Of a DNA stretch of 64,000 bases, positions 38,301-47,420 are shown piece by piece. The position numbers and the translations under genes are program-made. The stretch spans positions 8,060,001 to 8,124,000 of the forward strand of contig WHVY01000005.1 of NCBI GenBank assembly GCA_022266195.1, read 5' to 3'. The notes below the pieces were generated by a model that did not search any database, was not told the DNA's origin, and saw nothing but the letters and a program-made list of their open reading frames with translations. Numbering within the stretch: the stretch's first letter is position 1; each line of letters starts with the position of its first letter. Source of the DNA: Tetranychus cinnabarinus. Taxonomy: Eukaryota > Arthropoda > Arachnida > Trombidiformes > Tetranychidae.

Positions 38301-41300
38301 CCTGTTCTTGCTCATTATGAACCTAATAAACAAACTCAACTAAGAGTTGATGCTTCAGGTTATGGTTTAGGAGCGATTCTTTTACAGAAAAGTGATAATG
38401 GGTGGCATCCAATCGCTTTTGCGAGCAGAATCCTTAGAGGAGCTGAACTCAATTATCCGATCTCGGATAAAGAGTGTTTAGCTATTGTATGGGCAGTTCA
38501 AAAATTTAGAGTCTATTTAGAAGGAATTAAATTCGAGGTAGTAACGGACCATTGTGCACTTTGCCACATTCATTCAAAAAAGAATTTACCCGCAAGATTA
38601 CAACGTTATGCGATGGCTTTACAGTCATTTGACTTTACTGTTACTTACAAATCAGGGAAAAAACACGCAGATGTAGACTGCCTTTCACGGTACCCTATTT
38701 CAGAAATTCCCGTAGACAATCTCAAAGATGAATGCGAAGAATTATTTATCATGTTAGTTGAGGAAACTACTGCAGAAAATTTCGACTTGATTACAAAACA
38801 AAGACAGGACCCTAGATGTAGTAAAATATTAAATCAAATGGAAAACTTAGCTAATTTAGCCCCTAAGGAAAGAAAACGAATGAATCGTTTTAAAATAGAA
38901 AATGGAACCTTATATAGACTAACAACAAATCATTATGGAGAAACTTGGAACGTCGTTCTCCCTAGGGAACTAGTTCCAAAAGTTCTAGAAGAATACCACG
39001 ATGCAATGATTTCTGGTCATCCTGGGTTGTTTTCAACTTACAATAAAATTAAACAATTTTATTGGTGGCCACAGATGACTAAAGACATTACAAACCATGT
39101 TAAAAATTGCTTTACTTGTCAATTAGACAAACGAGGAAGTGGAACTTTAGAAACTCCTTTACAATCTATCGTTGTTAATAATGCATTTGATAAAATTGGA
39201 ATAGACTTAGTTGGTCCGTTACCAAAGTCTTACGGTCAGCAATACATTGTTGTCTGTACAGACTACTTTACTAGATGGATAGAAGTAGAAGCTATCGGTG
39301 ATTTGATGGCTGAAACAATTGCGGAATTTTTAGTTAATAAAATCTTCCTTCGTCATGGTTGTCCAAAGACAATCCTGAGCGATCAGGGTAGAAACTTTAT
39401 CTCTTCAATTGTTGGAGAAGTTAAAAATTTTATGGGAAGTAAATGGTCCTTCTCAACATCTTATCATCCAGCAACAAATGGTTTGACTGAGAAAACTAAT
39501 CAAACCGTTTGTACAATGTTAACACACTATTGTCAGAATGATAACCGTAAAAAATGGGCGAGATTAATCCCGGTGATGGGATTTGCTTACAACACTAGCG
39601 TTAATAAATCTACCAAAAGTTCTCCCTTTTACCTATTGTATGGAAGACACCCTGTTCTACCAATAGACATTATTTTAAATACGAAAACGTTCAAAAGTTT
39701 ACCAAAAACAGTTAGAGAATCCATTTCACAATGGCCTCAATTACGAGATCAAGCCAGACTTTACTCGATAGAATCAAAAGAAAACCAGAAGATTCAACAC
39801 GATATGAAAAAACTTAGAGACTTCAATGTAGGAGAAGAAGTAATGTATAGAATTTATCAGGGATCAAAGAAGTTAACTCCCAAATTCTCAGGTCCATACA
39901 AAATAATAGAAAAGTTAGGAAAAACAACCTACAGAATTCTACCCTTAGGAGAAAAGGGAAAAATAAAAAGGGCTCATGGAAGCCAACTTAAACCTTTCCA
40001 TAGACCAATACAAAGTTCACAAAAGGAAACTAGTATTAATAGAGTAGGAAAAATAAAACCTTATCGCTCTTCCTTATCAACGTCCTTAATAATTTTAATG
40101 GGACTAATTTGCTTAGTAGCTGGGCAAATTAACCCTTTCATAACCGGAGATACAATCTTATGGAAAGAAACAGAACACAAACCTAGAAAAGCAACACAAG
40201 AAATAAGAATAATTTTAGCCTTCTCAAATCCTTGCAAAGAAATGCTAACTTATGACAGCGACGAATGGGGCAAAATAACAAATAAATCAAACCCAAAATA
40301 CGGATGTCCTATGAATAACCGCATATGTCCATACGTGAGAACTTCTTTACATGCTCTAGAAGGGTATTGCTCCGAATTTATAGACACAAAATATATTCAA
40401 CCGATTAGATTCATTCCACAAATTACATCTAAGGAAGATAGATCTCCACAGTTAATAAAAAGAGAACTTCTTACTGCGATAGCTGTTGGGTCAACAGCTA
40501 TTGTGGTGGGCGGTGTGGTACTTACAGGAGTAGCATACATGTATAAAAGTGTCATGACACCTGACATCGATTTTAAACCCGTGTTGGAAGCCATTACAAA
40601 ACAAGATGAAGAATACAAGAAAGCAATGAAAACACAGTTTGACCATTTAGTCAACGTTACGAAACTCCTGCATGAACAACAACAACAAATTGATATGATT
40701 AAAAAATTGATACCAGTTGTTTCCTTTCAAGCAGCTGATGTCATAACTGGTTCAAATACTCAGTTAATGACGATGCAAAAATTCAATGACAGTATAAAAC
40801 AATCAAGACCAACAATAGATCGTAACTTCTTCAAGTCTCTAAAAATAAATCTGCAGTGTGACGATTGTGACCTATCAGTGATTGAAAAAATTTCAGTAAA
40901 AGTTCACAATGACAATAAATATCCAATATTAAGTTTGAACTTCACAACCTTTAGGCAAGACCAGGTTACAAAAATCTTTCAAGCGGACCCATTTTTGTTA
41001 TATAAAACCAATGCGACACATACATGTAAAATTAAATACAAAGGACCAGAATACCTATTAGTAAATACCACCACATACCAGTTCTGTGACATTGAGGAAA
41101 GTGAGTTGAAGTCACCAAACCCTATTTTCACCAAAGTGTCAACTTGCCCAAATAAGTTCAATAAAACACAGCTCTGGAGAGATGAGCATTGTGTATCTAG
41201 AAACGTAAATGAAACCATTGTGGCTGAAAAAATCCAAGTTAAAAATATGGGTGATCATTATTTGATTCATTGTGCAGGACATAAAATTGAAATATACTCA

Positions 41301-41765
41301 GGTACCTATTCATGTCCGAATCAGGTTATCAAACTATCAAAATATACCAATTTCAGTATTGATGACATGAAGTATACTTCCAACAATTTTTTCATTTACG
41401 TTAGAGGTCCCAGAGTAACTGAACATACTCAAGCAATAAATTTAAAATTATTTCAACCAACTTATCAAGAAATTAATATACCAACATTAGAATTTGAACT
41501 CCTAGATGCAGCTCATGAGAAAGTACTTTCTAGTTTCGAGAAAATCACTCTTACTTGGAAATTTGATTATGTTAAATGGATCTCAATTTCACTATTAGTA
41601 ACCATTTGCTTCTTGTTATGTTCTCTTAGCGTACGTTTTATGTTTACACCTAAACGAACAGTATACTCAATAGTTTACGATGAGAGGGATAACAGAACGA
41701 ACAGAGTAGAGAAAATAAGAGATAAAAGACAACCAGAAGTAATACCTTTACATAAATGCTATTAA
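35331..41765 (+). CDS. fused Gag-Pol-Env polyprotein of the LTR retrotransposon
   Basis: One uninterrupted 2144-codon frame. Gag: retrotransposon capsid-type domain (about 30-220), a Pro/Gln/Tyr-rich linker, one CCHC knuckle (about 317-330) and an Arg/Ser-rich stretch. Protease: active-site DTG near 488. Reverse transcriptase: about 700-885, with FIDD as the YxDD-type catalytic box near 860. RNase H: about 1000-1115, starting VDASG. Integrase: HHCC zinc finger (about 1230-1265), DDE core with Asp near 1292 and 1350 and Glu near 1387, and a GPY/F-like end near 1518. Env-like part: signal-peptide-like hydrophobic stretch (about 1582-1598), a basic IKR motif near 1710 followed by a hydrophobic, Gly/Ala-rich fusion-peptide-like segment, a predicted coiled coil, several Asn-glycosylation sequons and Cys pairs, and a C-terminal membrane anchor (about 2083-2104). 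It makes and integrates the element's cDNA; Env would allow membrane passage. Lack of a stop or frame change between Gag, Pol and Env is unusual. Confidence 0.93.
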   Translation: MSVNEETKVSTMTKKSKERQPVNQFIHISNFSGDDEGEDLLEWLESFEASAAALEWDDETKLKALPAYLTGTAAKWYRCCIKTLEEKDKPDTFAKLQAKMVKGLAPSNYRNSLMRELNEKRQQPGQSAFAYAYDIRDLCRKINPKMDENLVHSFIHRGLNPAVKTRMDLLSTNNDLDFDTRLSHAERSVGEIKFLEDSGEDHPLHKQISSLTEQLTNLTEQFECIQMNLESRRRERDYSRNDNRYRQTTYQYQAPQPRPTYQPRYPNHSYANQSYPNQPYQNRYQPRYQPPYTQTEPKRVNFTPDENSMNLNQSLHCYQCNGVGHKKTDCPSRPVAPRSAGWSRETNVGESWRSPHYSRRQAYEEQPQTSSSYRRRGYTPDKNLSKSPPRSMRPSREESPSTSTARRRYRSPSPRARRRSKSRSKSPTNERKTKVVKAVYRGYSDEEDDDDGDVRRQVLSIISKIHKRKRDLTFANMKIKGKTVECLVDTGSQITILTKEIINKLELDYSKYEGPTNLTAGNAPLNVLGETYQNIIIYDALNEVEIKTPIIILNQLPCNIKGIIGFDVLQTGKFWIDCENAKLVINQAPARKIKLLEKALAKLLAERDDSTVSTRMSERSSITYPGDFGDNFSLISESKPLVKELVVSSMIKELKLEVNNEIKRETRRKLEELIQKYRPAFAATAKELGFSNVFVHQINTGSHPPISQKPYRMSEEKRKIAEKSINELIDEGIVVPSCSPWASPIVLVAKKGTEEVRLCVDYRKLNEITVKDKFPLPNIQDYLDSLQGMKYFTLLDLRSGYHQMALDPADQPKTAFVTPSGLYEYTRLPFGLANGPSSFMRMMSIVLGGLIYNTCLIFIDDLLIFSKNEEEHLERLETIFRRLIRAGLTLKPNKCSFFKQKILYLGHIVSEQGQEVDPEKIQKVQQFPTPRTVRDIKSFVALCSYYRRFIKDFALIARPLTNLTRKDLPFEWGPAQENAFNELKTKLTTPPVLAHYEPNKQTQLRVDASGYGLGAILLQKSDNGWHPIAFASRILRGAELNYPISDKECLAIVWAVQKFRVYLEGIKFEVVTDHCALCHIHSKKNLPARLQRYAMALQSFDFTVTYKSGKKHADVDCLSRYPISEIPVDNLKDECEELFIMLVEETTAENFDLITKQRQDPRCSKILNQMENLANLAPKERKRMNRFKIENGTLYRLTTNHYGETWNVVLPRELVPKVLEEYHDAMISGHPGLFSTYNKIKQFYWWPQMTKDITNHVKNCFTCQLDKRGSGTLETPLQSIVVNNAFDKIGIDLVGPLPKSYGQQYIVVCTDYFTRWIEVEAIGDLMAETIAEFLVNKIFLRHGCPKTILSDQGRNFISSIVGEVKNFMGSKWSFSTSYHPATNGLTEKTNQTVCTMLTHYCQNDNRKKWARLIPVMGFAYNTSVNKSTKSSPFYLLYGRHPVLPIDIILNTKTFKSLPKTVRESISQWPQLRDQARLYSIESKENQKIQHDMKKLRDFNVGEEVMYRIYQGSKKLTPKFSGPYKIIEKLGKTTYRILPLGEKGKIKRAHGSQLKPFHRPIQSSQKETSINRVGKIKPYRSSLSTSLIILMGLICLVAGQINPFITGDTILWKETEHKPRKATQEIRIILAFSNPCKEMLTYDSDEWGKITNKSNPKYGCPMNNRICPYVRTSLHALEGYCSEFIDTKYIQPIRFIPQITSKEDRSPQLIKRELLTAIAVGSTAIVVGGVVLTGVAYMYKSVMTPDIDFKPVLEAITKQDEEYKKAMKTQFDHLVNVTKLLHEQQQQIDMIKKLIPVVSFQAADVITGSNTQLMTMQKFNDSIKQSRPTIDRNFFKSLKINLQCDDCDLSVIEKISVKVHNDNKYPILSLNFTTFRQDQVTKIFQADPFLLYKTNATHTCKIKYKGPEYLLVNTTTYQFCDIEESELKSPNPIFTKVSTCPNKFNKTQLWRDEHCVSRNVNETIVAEKIQVKNMGDHYLIHCAGHKIEIYSGTYSCPNQVIKLSKYTNFSIDDMKYTSNNFFIYVRGPRVTEHTQAINLKLFQPTYQEINIPTLEFELLDAAHEKVLSSFEKITLTWKFDYVKWISISLLVTICFLLCSLSVRFMFTPKRTVYSIVYDERDNRTNRVEKIRDKRQPEVIPLHKCY
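37202..37218 (+). other. GGTGAT-loop hairpin inside the protease/RT coding region
   Basis: CCCC and GGGG flank a GGTGATTTT loop. It is a less canonical copy (9-nt loop) of the hairpin family, lying within the polyprotein frame. Confidence 0.45.
39566..39583 (+). other. GGTGAT-loop hairpin inside the integrase coding region
   Basis: AATCCC and GGGATT pair perfectly around the loop GGTGAT. Six base pairs with a stem unlike the other copies, inside an otherwise conserved integrase coding stretch. Confidence 0.65.
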
Positions 41766-42180
41766 AATAAATTTTGGGAAATAATCATGGTGATGGGAAA
41801 TGATAAAATTGAATAAAAACAAAAAAAAACACAAAATTCAAAACAAAACAAAAAACTAATAAGACAAAAACCGCCCGGTGATTGGGCTGTAAAAAAAACA
41901 CTAACTAAATTCTATTAATGACAAAGCTAAAAGATAAAAGTGAAAGCCCGGTGAGTGGGCTGAAAAAAAATGATAACACAAACACCCGGTGATTGGGGTA
42001 TAAAAAAAACAAAAAAAAAATAATAAGAACCCGGTGATTGGGTTGAAAAAAAAAAATAATAAAATTGAGTGCCCGGTGATTGGGTTAAGTTTAAAGTGAC
42101 TAGAAATGGGTCATAAAAATAAAAGTCCCGGTGATTGGGACTGATTAATCATTTTCTTTTCTTCTCTTTTATCTAACAGG
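41766..42180 (+). other. array of covarying GGTGAT-loop hairpins between env and the exonuclease ORF
   Basis: Six copies separated by A-rich spacers: 41873-41887 (GCCC/GGGC), 41945-41961 (AGCCC/GGGCT, loop GGTGAGT), 41984-41998 (ACCC/GGGT possible), 42028-42044 (AACCC/GGGTT), 42071-42085 (GCCC/GGGT with a wobble pair), 42124-42142 (AGTCCC/GGGACT). A decayed copy lies near 41785-41798. The loop is constant while the stem bases change in pairs, so pairing rather than sequence seems to be kept. The interval ends with a strong splice acceptor (pyrimidine tract then CTAACAG) one base before the next ATG. Confidence 0.85.
42157..42180 (+). promoter_or_regulatory. splice acceptor for the 3' ORF of the retrotransposon
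   Basis: A long pyrimidine-rich tract followed by CTAACAG ends at 42179. The exonuclease ORF starts at ATG 42181. This suggests a spliced subgenomic mRNA. The matching donor, presumably in the leader, was not identified. Confidence 0.6.
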
Positions 42181-43392
42181 ATGGAGAGAAATCAGCCGAG
42201 ATGGAGAAATGCTAAATATTCAGACGGAGATAATGAAAGGAAACCTATTTTACTGTATCAACACTATTTGCTCCTGTCCTGCTATGCTTGGAATTTCGTC
42301 AATAGTTATGGAGTTAGCAAGAAGACAATACCCGGGTGCAAAATGTCAGGAACTCCACCGAAAATGCACAAATTCACAAAATTAACAATAACTGCACACA
42401 CTCAAAGAGCGATAAACCTTGCTCATAATTTTCTTATCAAAGAGATTAAAGAAATTGCAGGTAGAATTAAAAAGAAGACTGGCAGATCGAGATGGATTGA
42501 ACTTACTCCAATACCACTATTCCATTGCAGTTTATGCTTTGAACCAGACCACCACAAAACTGAATGCAGAAATTGTTCATTTTGTTCAAGCAGCGCTCAC
42601 TTTAGAAAAAATTGTCCTGAGCTAGTTAAGAGAATAGGGCAAATTACTCTACAAATTCAACCTGTTATAAAACCTGTTAACGCACGCAGAGAAGAAAGAA
42701 GACAATTTCGACGAAAATTAAGAAGAGAATTTACAGGTAATATTTGGTACAAGATACCCGGAAAATATGATCCAAAAATCTTAGAGAAATTAGAACCAAT
42801 TGGTTCTCCATCTTTACCTACACTCTCATTGGACATGGAAGGGAATGGAAGTGGAGGTGTTGGAAACATCCACATATCTGGATGGTTTGGAAATATAATT
42901 AGAATTCAAACAATTTATTATGCTGAAGTAAAGTCAGAGAATTCATTTTACTCAAATACCAAAATCACAGGATTACAACCTATCGATTTAGCAACAGGTC
43001 GACCTTTTCATCAAGTCCGTTCAACCGTCCTAAATATAATACGAGGTAAACGAGTCATCACGCAAGGAGATGGTGATTTAAGATTATTAAAATTTACGCC
43101 AACTCATCTGATGGATAACGATATTACTTGGATTGATTTACAATCATTATGGCCTGGTCAGCGACCGTTAGGGTTAAATTATGTTGATAAATTCTTCTTC
43201 CCTGAGAAACCTAAATTAAAACGAGATGATCCAACGAACACTATCGCTGGACATTCACCAGAGAGAGATGCGAGAGTTACTTTACGAGGGTACATGGAAT
43301 ATTTAAAACTCGCCGATTATATAAATTACGTTCCGACCTCAGAGACCATAAGACGAATGGTCAATTCCAATTTATCTATTAATGATTGGTAA
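42181..43392 (+). CDS. double CCHC zinc-knuckle protein with REXO/ISG20-like DEDDh exonuclease domain
   Basis: A 403-residue product of the retrotransposon's last ORF. Residues 116-145 form two adjacent CX2CX4HX4C knuckles (C116, C119, H124, C129; C132, C135, H140, C145), a retroviral nucleocapsid-type RNA-binding module. An Arg-rich stretch follows (about 169-183). Residues about 214-375 show the DEDDh exonuclease order: Exo I in LSLDMEG (D218, E220); a TGLQPIDL element and a HQVRSTVLNIIRG helix as in REXO4/ISG20 proteins; Exo II in GDGDLRLL (D299); Exo III in GHSPERDA (H358 and D363, the His-x4-Asp spacing of the family). All five catalytic positions are present. The usual GH of the Exo II box is replaced by QG. 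Likely a 3'-5' exonuclease acting on RNA or DNA. Its role in the element is unknown. Identification rests on motif reading alone. Confidence 0.72.
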   Translation: MERNQPRWRNAKYSDGDNERKPILLYQHYLLLSCYAWNFVNSYGVSKKTIPGCKMSGTPPKMHKFTKLTITAHTQRAINLAHNFLIKEIKEIAGRIKKKTGRSRWIELTPIPLFHCSLCFEPDHHKTECRNCSFCSSSAHFRKNCPELVKRIGQITLQIQPVIKPVNARREERRQFRRKLRREFTGNIWYKIPGKYDPKILEKLEPIGSPSLPTLSLDMEGNGSGGVGNIHISGWFGNIIRIQTIYYAEVKSENSFYSNTKITGLQPIDLATGRPFHQVRSTVLNIIRGKRVITQGDGDLRLLKFTPTHLMDNDITWIDLQSLWPGQRPLGLNYVDKFFFPEKPKLKRDDPTNTIAGHSPERDARVTLRGYMEYLKLADYINYVPTSETIRRMVNSNLSINDW

Positions 43393-43473
43393 AACTTATT
43401 CTATTCGCATTATTAATCAATATTTCAGTCTTATTTTTCAGAACGAGGACGTTCTTTTGGTGCCCCAGACTAC
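43393..43473 (+). other. junction before the 3' LTR, no polypurine tract
   Basis: A second pyrimidine-rich TTTTTCAG (ending near 43440), a small GAACG/CGTTC hairpin at 43441-43454, then TTGGTGCCCCAGACTAC up to the LTR. The purine-rich tract expected for plus-strand priming is absent. Confidence 0.7.
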
Positions 43474-44343
43474 TGCAAGAAAAGCTGGTTCTTAACCAGT
43501 TTTTGGTAAACACTACCTTTCCCTACCTCCAGTAGGTAGGGAAAGGCCACAATTGGTGGAAATTTGTGAGGACGGCTGTTTTTGAGGGAGAAGAATTTCT
43601 CCCTCGCCATCAATAAAATGGCCGACCATTTCTTTGTTTGGCTCGCGATTTAGCCACCCGCGGAAGCCCTTGCCAAGTAACCATCGACCCTAATGAGTTA
43701 ACCTTTAGTTATTAAATTCTTGTGAATCATTTATCGATTACTGTGAACCCGATTTATATTGTATGTACAAGTTACTGTGGACCATATTTACATCATATAC
43801 AAGTTACTGTGAACCCGATTTATATTGTATGTACAAGTTACTGTGGACCATATTTACATCATATACAAGTTACTGTGAACCAGATTTACATTGTATGTAC
43901 AAGTTGCTGTGAACCATATTTACATTATATGTACAAGTTACTGTGAACCAGATTTACATTGTATGTACAAGTTGCTGTGAACCATATTTACATTATATGT
44001 ACAAGTTACTGTGAACCATCACTTGATCTACTAGTTAATGTGAACCATCAATCTAATATACAATAAAATTAGAATTATCTACAGGATCCACAGATAATAG
44101 TGAACTATCTACACATATTACATGACTCCGTAAACCAATACCAGTGATACCGTATTGATTCATCTATTTACCATTCCAGACATCATACTTCAGTTGATTA
44201 GTTACATTCTGGCCCAAATATTTCCTGGCAATGCACCTATTTGCTGTCCCTTTCTATTCTAACTTGATTTTATAATAAAATTAACCGAAAGATTTATTGT
44301 CTATTTTAAATTAAAGATTTTGATTAACCTACTTTTGTCTGCA
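43474..44343 (+). repeat. 3' LTR (870 bp)
   Basis: Same length and sequence as the 5' LTR apart from C at 44285. Copies of the three hairpins lie at 43485-43605, and of the 34-bp minisatellite at 43738-44055. Confidence 0.95.
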
Positions 44344-44347
44344 CTAT
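44344..44347. other. target site duplication CTAT (right)
   Basis: Repeat of 32656-32659 immediately after the 3' LTR. Confidence 0.9.
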
Positions 44348-44775
44348 TATTCATTAGGAAATTAGTAAGCTCTACACCGAGAATCTAAAAAGATTCCAAA
44401 ATATTTAAATCTTAAATTAAAATTATTCATTCAAGAGAAGAGCGCTTTTTGCAGAATTGAATAAAGCTGAAAAAAGGTCAATTTATATGAGCTTTCAGTC
44501 GAAGTGAGTCTTCGTTTGTTTGAAAAGAAATCTTTTTCTCGATAACACGAAGAAATATTTCGATTATCCGTTAAGTACCATCACGATCTAGATTGGGTTC
44601 AATCATGTATAATCAAATCTCCTGTTTAACTACCTAGAACACGTTAGTCATAAAAACTTTTGAAAAGTATATGTAGATAAAGGGCTCAAACCCATTTTTC
44701 ATTAAAAAAAACTGATTGGTTAATAACGATGCTCGATAATTCTCTGGAGTTCGGTGAATGGTCTTGTAACTTTTC
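44344..44775. repeat. left arm (inner part) of the dioxygenase inverted duplication
   Basis: Reverse complement of 46334-46765, with one substitution seen (44484 versus 46625). It completes the arm begun at 30971-32659. Without the retrotransposon and one target copy, the arm is 2117 bp, equal to the other arm. Confidence 0.93.
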
Positions 44776-46333
44776 GTTTGACTATTCTGCATATTACGAA
44801 CCCCGTCTGATTTTGATAAAACATACTTATTTTGTCATGAGATTTTGATTTATGAAGTCTCTACTTGCGGAAATGCCTACTTCCGGAGATACCTAAGTGG
44901 CTCATATCTCATGATTGGGTATATTTAGCCGAACATGGATCACATATTTGGATAACCCATATGAGGCATTTCAGGCAAAAATGGTTGGAATGAGAGAAAT
45001 TGAGTATAACTGAACCATAGGTAAAAACGATTGAAGAAAGTGACTGTGCAGGCCTGGATCGTTCATACACCAGTTTTGGTTCTCGCCTCGCATATGATTC
45101 GGCTGATTCGTATTGTAAATAATGAAAAACCTAGAAAAAAGGCAAAGAAATGTTAACTGAACAACGATTTCCGTGTAGAAACACGTAGCATTCCCTAACT
45201 TGAGTGGAAAAAGTTTTACAGGTACAGTGAACAGAATTTGTTCTCCACTAACATGCAAGCAAACTTCGTTCTCTGCGATGAATATGATGAAATATGTGGT
45301 GAGAAGTTTGGTTGGAGAACCAATTTTGAACTAAGAAAATTCTACTTTCATTGTGAAAAATTTCCAATTGTTTTTGAAAAAACTACCAATTCATTTGCAT
45401 AAAGATTAGTCTAAGTTTAAGCAGATTAACAACCTTTCAATTCATTAGCGCAAACTTCCAATTCATTGTGAATTTCCTTCCAAATGAATATGGATTCACT
45501 GTATCTAACGAGATATAAGAAATAAACCAAAAATTCCCAAACTTTTCCCCACAGGTTATTATCACCATGGACCTATTTTAATGGGTGGATTAAGAAGTGC
45601 CCAACACATTCGGATTAGTCAAAGAAATCTTCTATTCTATTTTATAAAAGTTTGATAATAAATGAAACAAAATTGCTGCAAAACATCAAGTGATTTGAAC
45701 AAAAGTGACAAATGAACTCATGATTTCTATACAATTGACTTCTTTTATCATATTGATTGGACAACTATGCATAATCTTGCAACAATAAAAGTATCTTGGA
45801 GTTAAAATATTTCTAACATGGGGGTCCCCAGGTTTAACAAGAAAGAAGATATAGAAGATATCTAAGTGTTGCCCTTTTGGCTCAACATTAAGAATGAAAT
45901 GAACCATACATAAATCGAATGCCATACTTAATCATACTTACTTATTATGAGTAGGTTATGCCATCATAAAAATAATGCTTTGGGATCCCATGGAGACCTA
46001 ACCAGACCATGGAGTTGCATGTTCAAAATCGCACTGCAATTTTCCATTTCCAGGGAAACAATCGATGGTGCTAAATCATTTGCACAAACAATATTAAATA
46101 AAAAACAAAAATGAACATTTATGTTGATCTACTGACTGGGATCTCTAGAATCTATGGTTAAGTTAGGCTTAGGTTAGGTCTATGGTTTAAGCATCATTCG
46201 AATGGAATACACCTGTTACACCACATCAATCTTTGGACTTCGTGGCTATCAGGTAAACAGATACTTTCAGTCATATAAAACTATAGTTATTGAATTAACG
46301 GTAATAAGTGTGATCATTCTTCAATATTAAAAT
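44776..46333. other. unique spacer at the centre of the inverted duplication
   Basis: 1558 bp between the two arms. Two open frames on the minus strand (95 and 79 codons) lack domain motifs or codon regularity and I do not call them genes. No transposon signature seen. Confidence 0.55.
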
Positions 46334-47308
46334 GAAAAGTTACAAGACCATTCACCGAACTCCAGAGAATTATCGAGCATCGTTATTAACCAATCAGTTT
46401 TTTTTAATGAAAAATGGGTTTGAGCCCTTTATCTACATATACTTTTCAAAAGTTTTTATGACTAACGTGTTCTAGGTAGTTAAACAGGAGATTTGATTAT
46501 ACATGATTGAACCCAATCTAGATCGTGATGGTACTTAACGGATAATCGAAATATTTCTTCGTGTTATCGAGAAAAAGATTTCTTTTCAAACAAACGAAGA
46601 CTCACTTCGACTGAAAGCTCATATTAATTGACCTTTTTTCAGCTTTATTCAATTCTGCAAAAAGCGCTCTTCTCTTGAATGAATAATTTTAATTTAAGAT
46701 TTAAATATTTTGGAATCTTTTTAGATTCTCGGTGTAGAGCTTACTAATTTCCTAATGAATAATAGATCAAGATACAGGGAAATGAAAACTTGATGATGAC
46801 TTGAATTATCTTGTTCAGACGAATGATTAGATTGAAATGAATGCATCTTAAAGCATCTTAAATTATAATAACTAATAAATGAAGAAATAATTTCTCGAAC
46901 AGAAACATCGGCAATGATTTAGAACTTATATTTTTATTGAAGTGGCCTGAAAATAAAAATTGAATAATATTTTGTAAACAATAGAAAGAACCAGAAAAAA
47001 GTGTTCCAAAAGTGCCACCCGCTCTTGACATTCAATTTTAAACAATAAAGTTTTTTAATGCGTAAATAGATAATCTTAGCTAATGATTAAAATGATGATT
47101 AAAATGCTTGGAAAATATAATGAAAGTTTCATTGATAGGAATGATAGTGATTAGATTTAATCATTACATGGTTTTGCTTAATAATATGTAACAATATAAT
47201 ATTATATTATCTATGCACAGAATTGTTTTCAACAATTGTACAAAAATGACAAACGAGATCATCAGATTTCCCAGTATTGTTCATCTGATTAATTTTGCAA
47301 ATATATTT

Positions 47309-47338
47309 ATAAAGCCAATTATTTGTCGTTCATTTCAG
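47309..47338 (+). promoter_or_regulatory. putative core promoter of dioxygenase copy B
   Basis: TATAAA at 47309-47314 and an initiator-like TTCAGA about 25 bp downstream give a predicted 5' UTR of roughly 85 nt before ATG 47421. The same elements occur in mirror image upstream of copy A (about 32083-32112). Confidence 0.5.
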
Positions 47339-47420
47339 ATCAACTTTTCTCCACTTTCAATTTATTACTATTATAAGTTAACTTGTTTGAATCAATAAAA
47401 TAAATTCAATCAACTTCAAC

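Larger units (their letters stand above)
32660..44343 (+). mobile_element. full-length env-bearing Ty3/gypsy-like LTR retrotransposon (11.7 kb)
   Basis: Bounded by 870-bp LTRs (TG...CA) and a CTAT target duplication. Order: 5' LTR, primer binding site, a 1.5-kb leader with AT-rich repeats, a small membrane ORF, one gag-pol-env ORF, a hairpin array, an exonuclease/zinc-knuckle ORF, 3' LTR. I found one LTR difference (T at 33471 versus C at 44285) and all ORFs are open, so insertion is very recent and the copy may be active. Domain order PR-RT-RNase H-integrase and the GPY/F-like integrase end place it with Ty3/gypsy (Metaviridae). An env-like segment makes it errantivirus-like in organisation. 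A classical polypurine tract before the 3' LTR is missing. Confidence 0.95.

Noticed and set aside
41873..42142. Short regularly spaced repeats that could be mistaken for a CRISPR array
   Set aside because: Repeats are only 13-19 bp, spacers are A-rich and low complexity, the stems vary, and the context is a eukaryotic retrotransposon.
44971..45258. 95-codon minus-strand frame in the palindrome spacer
   Set aside because: No domain, no splice support and no similarity I recognise; consistent with chance in this composition.
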